A stretch of DNA of 64,000 nt from Pinus tabuliformis (Eukaryota > Streptophyta > Pinopsida > Pinales > Pinaceae), in contig CM062807.1 in assembly GCA_031772625.1 (NCBI GenBank), positions 1,152,745,007 through 1,152,809,006 of the forward strand, read 5' to 3'. Under the pieces are notes generated by a model that saw nothing but the letters and a program-made list of their open reading frames with translations, was not told the DNA's origin and made no database searches. Shown in pieces: positions 1 to 11,100 of this stretch; the stretch's first letter is position 1; each line of letters starts with the position of its first letter. Both the position numbers and the translations under genes were made by a program.

Positions 1-144
1 CTGCTCTTCCGCTTAAACACAGACTTAGCTTAGTTTCCTTTACTTACCCCTTAGTCTAGTTTTGATGCTTTTACCTTTGTAACTTAGATAATTAGCATTA
101 GATTAGTGATTGATATAGTAATTCTACTTAGCATAGTTGTTTAA

Positions 145-691
145 TTAGTTAGCTAGGGTCTGGTGTGAGTTTATCATTACATGATTTTTTTCTTCATTAT
201 TGCAGTAGAGTAGCTCTCCCGTAGAATAGATTTTCTCTTCTTCCATAAAAATCAAGCTTCTTCTGACCCTATAGAAGTTTGTCTTGGAACCCCTAGGGTC
301 TCTTGCTAGATGAGCAGTGACAATAGGGAGTACCTTCACTTCTACTTGTGCATATAGCACTGTCACCTCCAAGTTTGTACAAACCCCAGGTTGATAAGCA
401 AAGCTGATAACACTGGGAGTTGCAGCATTCTTGTTACAATACCTAGGCTTATCACAGAGCCATCTCTTCAACGAATGGTGGAAGTTCGAGAAGTGGACAT
501 GACAATGGCAATGATGTTGACAATTGAGATGAGGTTTGAAAATTTTATTTCATCTATAGATTTAAAATGGAAATGGTGGAAAGGAATTGTCGGAACATCA
601 TCTAAGGAAGGTTCAACAATGGGAGTTGCAGAGAGGGAGACTTCCCATTTGCTATCCAGATGGTTGTAATTTGTGTTTGTTGGTTTCATAG
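145..691 (-). pseudogene. RPA1-like pseudogene, 3' part (DNA-binding domains A/B), cut by element A
   Basis: This is the downstream half of a broken replication protein A large-subunit gene; the upstream half lies at 29574-30384. RPA1 binds single-stranded DNA through OB folds in replication and repair. Reading leftward from 691, the translation resembles the junction of OB folds A and B: YNHLDSKWEVSL, then PSLDDVPTIPFHHFHFKSID and IVNIIAIVMST, ending at STIR followed by a stop near 468. After a frame change, 145-471 holds a weaker continuation (LEVTVLYAQVE, then PIVTAHLA). The full protein would need OB folds further downstream; the remaining 144 bases to the window edge look AT-rich and non-coding. 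Identification is by recognition of conserved RPA1 wording, so the family call is good but the extent of the 3' part is uncertain. Confidence 0.68.
687..691. repeat. Target-site duplication CATAG, left copy (element A)
   Basis: CATAG directly precedes the TGTTAACACC end of the left LTR. The same five bases follow the ...GTATCCAACA end of the right LTR at 29569-29573. A perfect 5-bp duplication at both ends fixes the outer borders of element A. Confidence 0.92.
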
Positions 692-1966
692 TGTTAACAC
701 CCAGGTTGTTCCCTATGACTCCCAAGGGAATACGGCCGGGGTAACCACTAACCAATCTTTGGATCACAGTCTCTAGCCAAACTGTGATCAGAGAGGGCTC
801 TCTCTTTATGATTTATCTTTTTTATGATGGTGTTTTAGGCTAGCTATCATGCTCAGGTTTTTGGTTTATGTTTTTGGTTGAAGGATCTCTTTCAGGTCTT
901 ATGACATAGTGTATAGATAGTGAAATACCATTGGGCAATGGAGTCTGGAGTAGTGAAGTGATTTGATATGCTGAGCTGATGGTGTTCAACTGCAGGGCCT
1001 ATTGTGTATTTTTGACAAACAAAATTAGTTTAAATGGTGAAGGATGTCAACCAACAGAAAGCAATTAAGAATTTTCTATTAAGTTGGTGAGGTGAAGGTG
1101 AGCACACTGCACAGGAGCAAAACTTGAATTCCTGTGACAAAGGCCACCGTGAAAAGGTGTATTCTGAAAGTGCAGCAATTAAGAATTTACACTTATCTAG
1201 ATTAAACCTGAAGAAAACATTCAAAAACAACACAGATTGAACTCAGGGTATTCAGTGAATAAATCCTGTAAGTTATTCTTTTTCTTCGTTGCTTAGTATT
1301 GGAAATCAGATAACATATATGGATTCTAACGAAACAAATAATTGACAGAGAGAGTTACAGAGACTTATTGTATGGTGAAATACACAGGAATCCAGCAGTT
1401 ATCAACAGACGCCAGAACGCATTCAGAACTTCAAAAATCTGAGAAATTCCATCACTTTCTTTATTAAACTTTCGAAAGGATTACAACATAAGAATTTCTT
1501 CAGGAGAAATCAACAACAACCCTCATCTCTAGTGCGAGGGGTCTATAAATACAAAACATCTTTACAAAATATCAAGGCGTTGAGTCATCTGAGAAATAAC
1601 TCTTTCACCAACTTTGTCATTACAGCAGAAGAAAAAGTTAATGTTTCCTTTAATACAACATAAATGCTCTTTCCTTTGTCAGAAGATATTTTTAGCTTTG
1701 GGAATCCAACGAGTCGGTTGGAGTGATCCGCACCAATGTTGGAGAAGGCGTTTTGGAGCTGTTCTGCTGTCCTTTCTCGGCTTGGACACCTGTAGCTTTT
1801 CCTTTTGCTGTGCTGGCTGTGGGCTTTGCTGAGTTGGCTCAGCTTTCGTTTTTTAATGCCTGCTGACTGAAATGAATTGTCATGTGCATGACAATTCCGT
1901 TTTCCTGTAACCAAAATTTGGTGGACGGCCTGCTGTTCATAGAATTGTTTGAATTGCCTTGACCCA

Positions 1967-4900
1967 CTAGTCCTGTGGAGGCAATTGATGCCTGAGAATG
2001 GCCTCCATTGTTTCCTCTGCCTCTGTGTATTTGAAGAAATTGGGAGCTATATCAAACAAGTGTGTGATTTCATTCATTATAAAAAATAGATTTTCTATCT
2101 TACCATAGAAAACCTGTCCTGTAATTGGCCCTGTATCTTCTGAAGTGCTGACCTTCTCATTGATCTGAGTTGAAGCAAAGGCATTCACTCTTTTGGCATA
2201 TTGTTCATGGGTGAATAGCTTCCCTCCGCTATTCAGTAAGCTAGGGAGTCCTCTGTTCTGCAATACCTGAAATCTCTCCATGAACTTGTTTACCTCAGTG
2301 TGCATATCCTGGGCTCTTCTGTCCAATGTTTGCACCAAATTCCTCAAAGTAAGCACCCTCTTGATCATTTGAATAGTCTCAGTTCTGTTTGTGATTCCAA
2401 TGGTAGCTAACTGAGAACTTGTCCTATTATTGAGTACATTGATCATTCTGGTGGCTATTTCAGGCATATTGCCCAATGCAGCTCTTGCTCTGTGGACCTC
2501 CTTCTGTGCCTTTGGGATGAGCTCTAATTGCTCATGGATTGTCTCAATGTATTGCCATTGATCTGTAATAGATTGGCCAATATTGGCCCATATCATTGCT
2601 CTGACTTCAGATACAATCTTATCCAATCTGAGCTCCTTTTCCAGCTCTTTGATCCTGTCATTAAGGGCCTTGATCTCCCTGCTCTTTTCTGCCACTTCTC
2701 TTTTTGATTTATCATGTTTATCATTTATCTTGGCTAGCTTTTCCCTGGTCTCATGCAGCTCTGTCATTTGAGCTTCCAGAACTTGTATCTCATTCTTCAG
2801 TTTCTGCATGTCTAGGCTTTGTGCCTGTTCTGTATTTGTTGGTGCTGCTGAAGTGGATGTAGCTGTTTGTTTAGTTTGTTGAGGTGGAGGCACAGTGGTG
2901 GGAGCAGTGTCCTCAAGATTAATGACCGGGGGAGGCTGAGAGGTCTGGCCCTCTTCTCTTTGTTTCAGTGCTGCTTGCAGGGCCGCTTGTGCAGCCTCAG
3001 ACTCTCCTAATTTCACTTGGGCCTGCAGAAGTTGCTTATAAATAGAAATCAATAAATCTGTGGTGTCCTTCTCCTGTCTTTGTTTGGCTACTTCATGTGT
3101 CTGAGGGTGCATGGTGGCTGGGAGTTTGATTTTCTTCCTCATGGCGGCCAAGTCAGCATCCCTCAACTTCAAGAGTTCCTGTATCCCTGAAAGATCTTTG
3201 GGATCATGCCCAATTTCAATAATTATGTCTTCCAGGGACCTTATTCTGTTGTCCTTTGCCTGGGATGATGCCTTCTCCAATTCCAGTTGAGAGGCTGTGG
3301 CATTGAGACTGCTCTTTAGCTTATAATTTTCCAATGTTTCATCCGCTAATGAGGCATACACCATCTCACCAGTTTGCTTATGCAGTTCAATTTTGTCCAT
3401 TGGGTGTATGTCTTTGGCCATGACCTCCAGGTTGGTCCTGAGGTAGTCTGAGGAAGATTGGGGATGCAGTGCTGTGGGCATAAAATGACTCATGATCATT
3501 TTGCCTTCACCTATATCAAGGGCTGACATAAGTCTTTGCTGATTGGTAGGAGCCATGTTTAGCAGGTGATTGTATAGCTGTATTTTGATAGGATCATTCC
3601 TTGTTTTGATGTCTATAAATTGCTGTTTGATGCTTACTTGTCCCTCTTTTCGTTGGCTGGAGGAGCTGACCTCCCCTCCCATAGTCCTGTCCTGTTCCTG
3701 CTGGAAGGAACTTGCTGAAGCTTCTCTGCTGGGTGGGCCCATTCCCAATGCTTGTCTTATTGCTATGTCCTCTTCTGAAAAATCATTTAATCTTTGTCTC
3801 TTTTCTCCCTGGTTGATAGATGAGGTGAGGGGGGTTTCTCTATCCCTTTTTCTGCTTAAGTCCTCCTTTTGGGGAGTTTGGAGGACCGAGGTATCAACTG
3901 TAGTTTCAGGCCTAGGAGGTACTCTTTGTTGAGCCTGTTGCTCAGTGGTTGTTGGAGTATGAACCATTCTTTCCTGTTGTAAGGGCTGTTGTCCTTCATG
4001 TGGCCCTTCTTCTTGCTGCAGATCTTGTTGGTGTTGTTTCTCTGCTTGCTGCTGTTCTTATTTATCTGTTTGCTCTTGAGTCACTGGAGGTGACTGCTCC
4101 TTCTCTTGATGTGTCTGCTCTGTTTCCATCTCCTTTTCTTTGCCTCTGCTGGATATGTTCTCAGTGACCTTGGTAGTTTGCTGCTTGGCAGTTGAGGAGG
4201 ATTCAGCTACTCCCGTTTGTGTGCTTGGAAGTGTGAATACCTGTGGACAAAGCTCAAGGTCAGCCAACTTCTTTAGATTCCTTAGTGCCCTCTTGTTCAG
4301 CTCTTCTTGTGACAAGGGCTCTTCTAAGGTCCCTCTCCTCCATTTGTATTGGTTTGCATATTTTTCAATGTGAGGGATGCTATGGTGATCATAGGCAGAT
4401 AACTTATATTTGAGCCTCCTCGTGGATATGAAATGATTAGGGTCATAGGGTACCCATATGAAGCTGGTTTGCAGGCCAAGGGCCTCAAGCATTCTGTCTG
4501 CTTCTCTCCATCCTTGCTCCCTCTCATTATAGATAATATGGCCAAGTTGGCTTTTGATCTTCAACTGTGCCTTTTTGCCTTTTCCTGAAAAATGAAGCAC
4601 ATCAACTCTGCCAAATTGTCTAAAGTACTCTAGGGCAAATAGCCTCATAGGCACATACTTGGGTAATTTGAAAGGAGGTAGATCACACCCATATATCCTG
4701 ATGACAGTGTGGTGTTGGTAGAAGTACCAATCCCCAATGCTATAAGATTTGGACAGTTGAAGAATTCTCTGCATGTCATCAGTAAGTCTTGGAGGAGGTG
4801 AGCTCATCAGCATTGCCATAGTTGGATGGATAAACCGATCCATGAATTCACAGTAAGTGTATGGAGACTCAGGTCCAATGTGGAAGACAGATGACCAGTA

Positions 4901-5704
4901 GACCACTGATCTGGGATTGCCTTGGGCATCCATTCTTTTGATTACAAAGTGAAACTTCTCATGTTGATGGTACAGAATCAAATGGTAAATGTAGGAGGTG
5001 TATTTGAACATCCTATCTCTCCTTAAATTCATCAATTGCTCATGAATCTTGTCTGATATGTAGGTGGCGTAGTCATAGCAGATTGGTGACTTGCCAGGAG
5101 CAAACATAAGCATCAATACTAGCACAGTTGCATCAATATGCTCAATTGAACTATACCCCAAGATAGGAGAAATCATATCTGCAAGGTCTCTGCCCAGCTC
5201 ATTGAGGTATACATGAAGAATTGGAGGGCCCATCACAATATTAGTTTTGATGTATAATTGATTAAATTTGACAATTTGAGCATCTGTGAGTTTATCCCCT
5301 TGTTTTATCAGGTTTACCAGTGATAAAGGAACCAACTCCTTCTGAGGGTTGAAGCAAAGCATGTCTCTGATTGCTTGAGGGGTAACATAAAAAAGTACTA
5401 CACCAGATGGGTCAACAACAGCTCTCTGAGAAACATCATATTGTTCAGCACAGAGGTGGATTAGTTCAGGGAATTGGTTGACCTGAGGGAGCTTAAAAAT
5501 AGGGAGGAAAGAGTCCCATACACCTAATATATCTGTCCCATTTTCATGCTTGGCCTTCAACTCATTCAACAGATGAATGTGGAACTTGCTGCTCATAAGC
5601 TTTTCCTCTGAAATTTGGTAATCCATATCTGCCAAGGCTTGCCATTTCAAGTCCTTTTGAGGAGCATTCAGAGGTTGAACATTCAGCACTACAGGTGTCT
5701 CCAT
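1967..5704 (-). pseudogene. LTR-borne extra ORF of element A, left copy, broken by nonsense mutations
   Basis: A 3.7-kb frame in the same sense as gag-pol, starting at ATG 5704 (METPVVLNV). One in-frame TAA at 4058-4060 divides it into 548- and 666-codon parts that stay in the same frame. The right LTR has a GAA codon at that place. The N-terminal 450 residues are globular (motifs LLGVWDS-like, MFAPGKSPICYDYATYISD, NLRRDRMFKYT), with the general look of the plant transposon/mobile-domain proteins that gypsy elements carry. The C-terminal half is Gln/Glu-rich and then coiled coil (heptads around LEKELRLDKI, KNEIQVLEAQMTELHETREK). No catalytic motif, signal peptide or membrane segment is evident. 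The 3' stop at 1967 is TAG where the right copy has TGG and continues about ten codons further. I do not recognise a named family; function unknown. Confidence 0.75.
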
Positions 5705-6274
5705 TGCACGGGAGGATTTTGAATCAAGTATAAAGTGATTTTGACTGAACAGGACAGTGCAGAAGAATGCCTCTGTACCAGGGAGGTTGGATTATCAGGA
5801 ACAGGGAAGGGTTCTAGGAAATAGCAGTTGAAATACTATTCATAGTGCAACTAGGACCAATGTTTGGCCTTTCCTTGTCTCTCTTAGTGGTGAAATTTGG
5901 TTTTAATGGGCCTGCCGCGATTGCGCAGACAGAACTTAGTTTTCAACAAAATGTAGGTAGAACAAAGCTCGGCTAGTGGTTTTCGAGGTGGTAGTTGAAA
6001 AATTTAAGCTCTGTGGAGGAATTTGCTGGTGAATTTGTAAAATTTAACGTCTTTTAAGCTTTCGAAGTGATTTACAGAGAATTGCAGGCGCATGGAGGGT
6101 AAATGAGGAAGAATACCTGGTAAAACAGCGAGCAGAGGTCATATGTGCAGGCTGGACTCGTACTCCGGAGGTCTCCTGGTCGATTTAGCAGGTTGACAGA
6201 AAGTTCGGACGTGAACCCCATGCAGCAGAGAGAACGAAAAATGAACGAAAAGAACGTGAAAACGCGATTTTTGG

Positions 6275-6756
6275 CCATAATATAGACTTTTTGCAATATT
6301 GGCGCGTTTTTGTGCTGACGTCAGCATGACGTCATAAGTGGGGTCAGGGTTGGATGACGTCAGCATGACGTCATTAGGCCAGGTGGCGAGCTCTGATTGG
6401 TCCACGGGGATGGTGAGGTGGCAGGACAGATCGGCCAATGGCTGGAGCGAAGGTTGACGTGACGGCACAAGTGGCGGTGACGTGAGGTGACGGGGGGCTG
6501 ACGCAGCGATGACGTAACGCAAGCGGAATGGGGAAACCGGAAACCGGCAGCGGTTTCGTATCGCGCCGCTTACGGTACGGTGGCGGTAAGTGTCAGTTGT
6601 ACCTCCGACGCGCTGTGGTGAGGACGCGTGACAGCCGAGTGACGTACCCAAAATACGGCCGTCGGAAGATATCGCCCGGACAGAGGATGCGCTCCGATAT
6701 TGATGCTGACCGTCGGATCTGGAGGACTTGATCCAACGGCCATCGGGAAGGTGACG
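6275..6756 (-). promoter_or_regulatory. TGACG (as-1-like) array with TATA-like site in LTR of element A
   Basis: Twelve TGACG motifs occur between 6316 and 6756. Four are complete TGACGTCA palindromes at 6316, 6327, 6355 and 6366, arranged as two pairs with 11-bp spacing. Tandem TGACG motifs about one helical turn apart are the hallmark of as-1 type elements bound by TGA-class bZIP factors (family knowledge). On the minus strand the array lies just upstream of CTATATTATGG (6275-6285), about 570 bases before the ATG of the LTR frame at 5704. The block is strikingly GC-rich compared with the rest of the LTR. Promoter activity is inferred. The right LTR keeps the array at 20304-20760, with one palindrome changed to TGATGTCA. 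Confidence 0.55.
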
Positions 6757-7079
6757 TGACCGGAGTATACGGCAGCGGGCGGAGGCGTACAAAACATGTT
6801 TTTGAATGATTTTTCAATATATTTCGAAAAACGAATATGTGCGCAAACTTTGGTTAGGCAACAGAAAGTGGGTTTTTTCGGGATTTTTGGCATTTTCAAA
6901 GGGTTTTCATGGGTAAAAGGGTTTTTATAAGGTTTCTGTTGGAAAATAATGATTTGGTGAGTGGAATGACTTGAGGAAAGGGAGGGTAGATGAGTTGTAG
7001 GTTCATCCAAGTGGCCAGATGCCACTTTGATCCCTGACATAGGACTTATTGGCTATATTGCCAAAAAGGGGGGGGGGGG

Positions 7080-7092
7080 TATTTATATAATG
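7080..7092 (-). promoter_or_regulatory. Upstream TATA box of element A LTR
   Basis: On the minus strand this reads CATTATATAAATAC, a close match to a plant TATA box, about 850 bases into the LTR from its 5' end and followed by a poly-C run (poly-G on plus at 7068-7079). It may be the U3 promoter for the genomic transcript. In the right LTR the equivalent site, just after the G-run near 28705, is separated from the TGACG array by element E. Confidence 0.4.
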
Positions 7093-7940
7093 CTTGGGAT
7101 TTATACACCATGGTGTTAGTACTAATAGGGGAAAGGTAATATAGGGGATTTACATAGTAGAATTAGAGTTAATATGAATGAGAGAAGGGAACGAAGGGAA
7201 AACCATTAAGTTTATGTGAAACAAACTTGGTTTTAAGAGTAGATCAAAATGAAAAGATTTTTAGACAAGAAATGTGGCTTCTAAAGATTTAAGAACCACC
7301 ATGAAACCACAATCTCTTCCATGAATCTCAGCTGATGGGGGGATGTTAGAAATGAAATGAGAGGGGAATGAGGGAGATTAGTCATGCTTCCTGCTGCAAC
7401 TTGATGAAGAAGAACACCTTTGTCAATTGATTGACTTTGCTTTGATGCACACAGTTATCACACCTGCCATGGTAGGGATAACCTTTCTGCAACCCCAACT
7501 ACTTACCCAGCTACTTGCCTAGCATTTTCTATTTCTTCTTGGAGGGTGCACTTGGACTTGCTGACCCTTACTTGCCTTTTCTTTTCTTTGGCTTTTTCTT
7601 TTTCTTTTTCTATCTACTTCTACCCTTATTTCTTCCAAGGTCCCAGATTAAGCTGTTGGGAGCCTTTTCTTCTCTACCTGAACTACTTGTCTGCCAAGAT
7701 TAAACAATTTGGACAGCCCTCTTTCTCTATTCTACAACTGAAAATTGAAAGCATGGTATGATCCAGATTAAACTGTTGGATCATCCACCAAAATTGAAAC
7801 AAGGTCATCAACATTGAAACACTTTACACACCTTGTGTTCTCTAGGAAATATGGGATCTTTGTGAAAACAAAGCAGAGCATATTTGGATTTTCCCTTGCC
7901 AATCATGAAATATGAAACCTATTGGTATAGGTATCCAACA

Positions 7941-8197
7941 GTGGCTCCACATGGGGATGGTTTTTCTTTAGAAAGACCAAGAACAGCAGGTCAGATTGCC
8001 TTGCTCTTTGACTGCCCATATCAATCTTGAAGTGTACTGCTTTGAAATGCCAAAATTGTGCCTCTTTTCTTGGAGGACCTCTGATTCTATTTACCTTTTG
8101 TTGACAGTCAATAGACTAAGAAAACTGCAATTTTACAAACTTAAACAGAAAATAATCTATATTTTTGGGTATGTACAATGGAAGAGTCAGGTTGCAC
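7941..8197 (-). other. Element A 3' non-coding region with weak polypurine tract
   Basis: Only 257 bases separate the gag-pol stop codon from the 3' LTR. Next to the LTR the minus strand reads CCATCCCCATGTGGAGCCAC, not the usual run of A and G. The ten bases touching the LTR form a near-palindrome (GTGG..CCAC). A usual polypurine tract for second-strand priming is therefore not evident. Confidence 0.6.
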
Positions 8198-11100
8198 TTA
8201 TGGGTGATATTCAAAATAGTGCTTCAGCATCCTGCCATTCACAGGACCTTCGTCCAAATCAGTTTCACTAAGACTTTTTAGGAAGTAAGTATTGTTACCT
8301 TGCACTGCTTGGACAACAAATGGTCCTCTCCATAAGGAATCAAATTTTCCATGTTTTCCTTTTTCTTCTCTCCTTGCATCCCACTTGAGGACTTTATCAC
8401 CAATGCTGAAATCTTCTGCCTTAGTTCTTCTATCAAAGGCCTTCTTTAATTTTTCTTGTAACACTTGCACTCTGCTAAAAACTTGGTCCCTAGTTTGCTG
8501 CAAACAGATTATCTGATTGATCCTCCTTTGCATATCATTTGGCTCTGCTTGACTCTCTTGAAGAAGCTTCATAACAGGCACTCCTAGTGATGAAGGAAAT
8601 TTGGCTTCTAATCCATAAACTAACTCATATGGGCTGGTCCCAATTGATCTTTTTGTTGTTAGTCTATCTGCCCATAAGGCATTGACTAGTTTCTTATGCC
8701 AATTCTTTTTGTTCTCTTCCAGCACCTTCTTTATGATATTTATTAAGCTTTTGTTTGATGATTCAGCAAGGCCATTTCCTTGGGGATAGTATGCAGTAGA
8801 ATGGCCCAAAGTAATGTGAAATTTATGGCAGAAGTTTACCATTTTCTTGGATCTGAAAGCAGCAGCATTGTCTGTTATTATTTTGTCTGGGCAGCCAAAT
8901 CTGGCCAGTATGTTGTTCTCCAAGAACTGAATAATTATTGAATCATTTGCTTGTCTGCATGGGGCAGCTTCAATCCACTTAGTGAAGTAGTCTGTTGCTG
9001 TCAAAATCCATCTGTGTTGGCCTGAAGATGAAGGATGAATTTCCCCAATGAAATCCAAGCCCCATTGCTGGAAAGGTCTCTCTGTTGCAATAGGTCTTAA
9101 GGGGAGTGGCAGCAACTGTCTTTTGCCCTCAAATACTTGACATTGATGACATGAGGTGGTGAATCTCTTAACATCTGAGAACATGGTGGGCCAGTAGTAC
9201 CCAGCCCTCAGTATTTTATCCACAGTGGACTTCCAGTACAAGTGTCCACCACAGTCTCCTGCATGAAACTCCTGCATGATTTTGTTAGTTTCATTTTCCA
9301 TCAAACAGTGCAGCAATATACCTTCATGGTTTTTCCAAAGCAGATTTCCATCCATCACACAGAATCTAGATGTTTTCATTTTTAAGAACCTACACTTAGT
9401 TCTGGACAGCCCTGGAGGAGCACACAGGTTTTGTAACACATAACAGATATCAGAGTACCAAGGGGATTGTTCAAAGGCTATATTGATCTTTGGAGTCGCC
9501 AGCTCTGTTTCACTGTCCAGCTGATTGATATCTAGGGCTTGGAAATTCGCTTCTGTCATTAATTTGGCCAGACCTTGCCCTTTTATTAGCTTTGTAGGTT
9601 TTATTTCAATATCAAATTCTAGAATGTTAGCTATCCACTTTCCTCTTCTGCCCTCTAAGTTCTCTTGGGTGAGAATGTCTTTGACAATAGGGCTTGGCAC
9701 ATATGCTATGACATGGGAATAAAGGATATAAATCCTAAAGTCCTTAATTGCTTTAACCAAAGCATAAGCTTGTTTTTCCATGATTTGGTATTTCAGGGGT
9801 GCATCTCTAAGAGCTTTGCTAAAGAAAGCAATTGGCTTTTCATTTCCTTGGTCATCCTTTTGTAGCAAAACAGCAGCTATGGTATGTTGGGAGGCAAAAG
9901 AGAAAATGATAAAGTCTCTGTCAAATTGAGGATTAGTCAGGACTGGGGTTTGAGTAAGGGCCAGTTTTATACTTTCAAAAGATTGATTGGCTTCAACAGT
10001 CCACTTGACTTTAGAGTCCTTTTTAAGCATGTTGTTTAGTAATCTGATTAGCTCTGCTAAGTTTGGGATAAACCTCCTTAAAAAATTGATTTTTCCCAAG
10101 AATCCTTGCAACTCTTTAACATTTCTTGGGTGGGGCATTTGTAGGATAGCTTGTATCCTATCTGGGTCAATTCTAATGCCATCTTTGGAAATGATGTGGC
10201 CCAACAGCTTACCTTCTTCTAAACCAAACAGGGACTTCTTGGGATTCAAGGAAATTCCATATTTTCTGCATTTTATGAAGATCTGTCTCAAATGTTTTAT
10301 ATGTTCTTGGTCTGATTTTGAAAAAGGTGTGAGGTCATCTAGATAAATGACTAAAAAGTCATGAATCTCTTTGGCAAAGGCAATGTCCATGGCTCTTTGA
10401 AAGGTTGCCCCTGCATTTTTCAATCCAAAAGGCATTTTTACATATTTAAAAGTTCCCCATGGGGTAGTGAATGCAGTTTTATCTTGATCATCAGGGTGTA
10501 CCAATATTTGATTGAAGCCTGAAAATCCATCCAGTAATGAGATCCTTGAGGCCCCTACCACCCTTTGAAGAATGTGATCCATCTTGGGTAAGGGGTAATT
10601 GTCTTTGAGGGATACTTGGTTTAGATTCCTTAAGTCCACACACAGCCTAATTTCACCAGTCTTCTTTCTTGTAGGGACTAAGTTGGAGATCCATTCAGAG
10701 AATCTGATTGGTGCTATGATGCCTGCCTTGAACATTTTTTGTACCTCTTGTTCCATTGCTGGGAGAAGCATAGGATTGATTCTCCTCAATTTTTGTTTAA
10801 AGGGCTTTTGATTAGGTTTGAGAGGGATGGTGTGCTGGATAACAGAGGTATCATAGGACTTTAGATCCTCATAACTCCATGCAAAAACATCTTGGAACTC
10901 TTTGAAGAGGTCAATGTATTTAGGCTTTTGGTCAGGAGGTAGTGATGCTGATAATTTGATTATTTTGGGCTTGTCAAATGTACCTATGTTGCATTCTTCA
11001 ATGGCTGCATTCAAGGGCTGCATCTTTGGTTTTCTGGGGATATCATTTGAATCAAAGATGTCTTCTAATGGAGTAAGGCCTGTTGGAAGAAAATTGTCCT

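Larger units (their letters stand above)
692..7940 (-). repeat. 3' LTR of element A (7,249 bp)
   Basis: Left copy of the long terminal repeat, from TGTTAACACC to GTATCCAACA. It is collinear with 14683-21008 plus 28641-29568. On the minus strand it runs TGTTGGATAC...GGTGTTAACA. At about 7.25 kb it is longer than the several-kb LTRs known from Ogre-type elements. Reading 5' to 3' on the minus strand it contains an upstream TATA box (7080-7092), a GC-rich TGACG array (6316-6756), a second TATA-like site (6275-6285), the long reading frame (5704-1967) and about 1.27 kb of non-coding DNA. Confidence 0.93.

Noticed and set aside
1535-1560. Plus-strand TATA box (TCTATAAATACAAAA) inside the LTR of A
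   Set aside because: Antisense to the element with no plausible reading frame downstream. Could be an antisense promoter, but nothing supports it.
6139-7040. Several overlapping minus-strand open frames of 150-260 codons in the GC-rich part of the left LTR of A (and 19992-20998 in the right)
   Set aside because: The block is GC-rich with few stop codons in any frame. Translations are rich in Arg, Ser and Pro without family resemblance, and the region fits a promoter array better.
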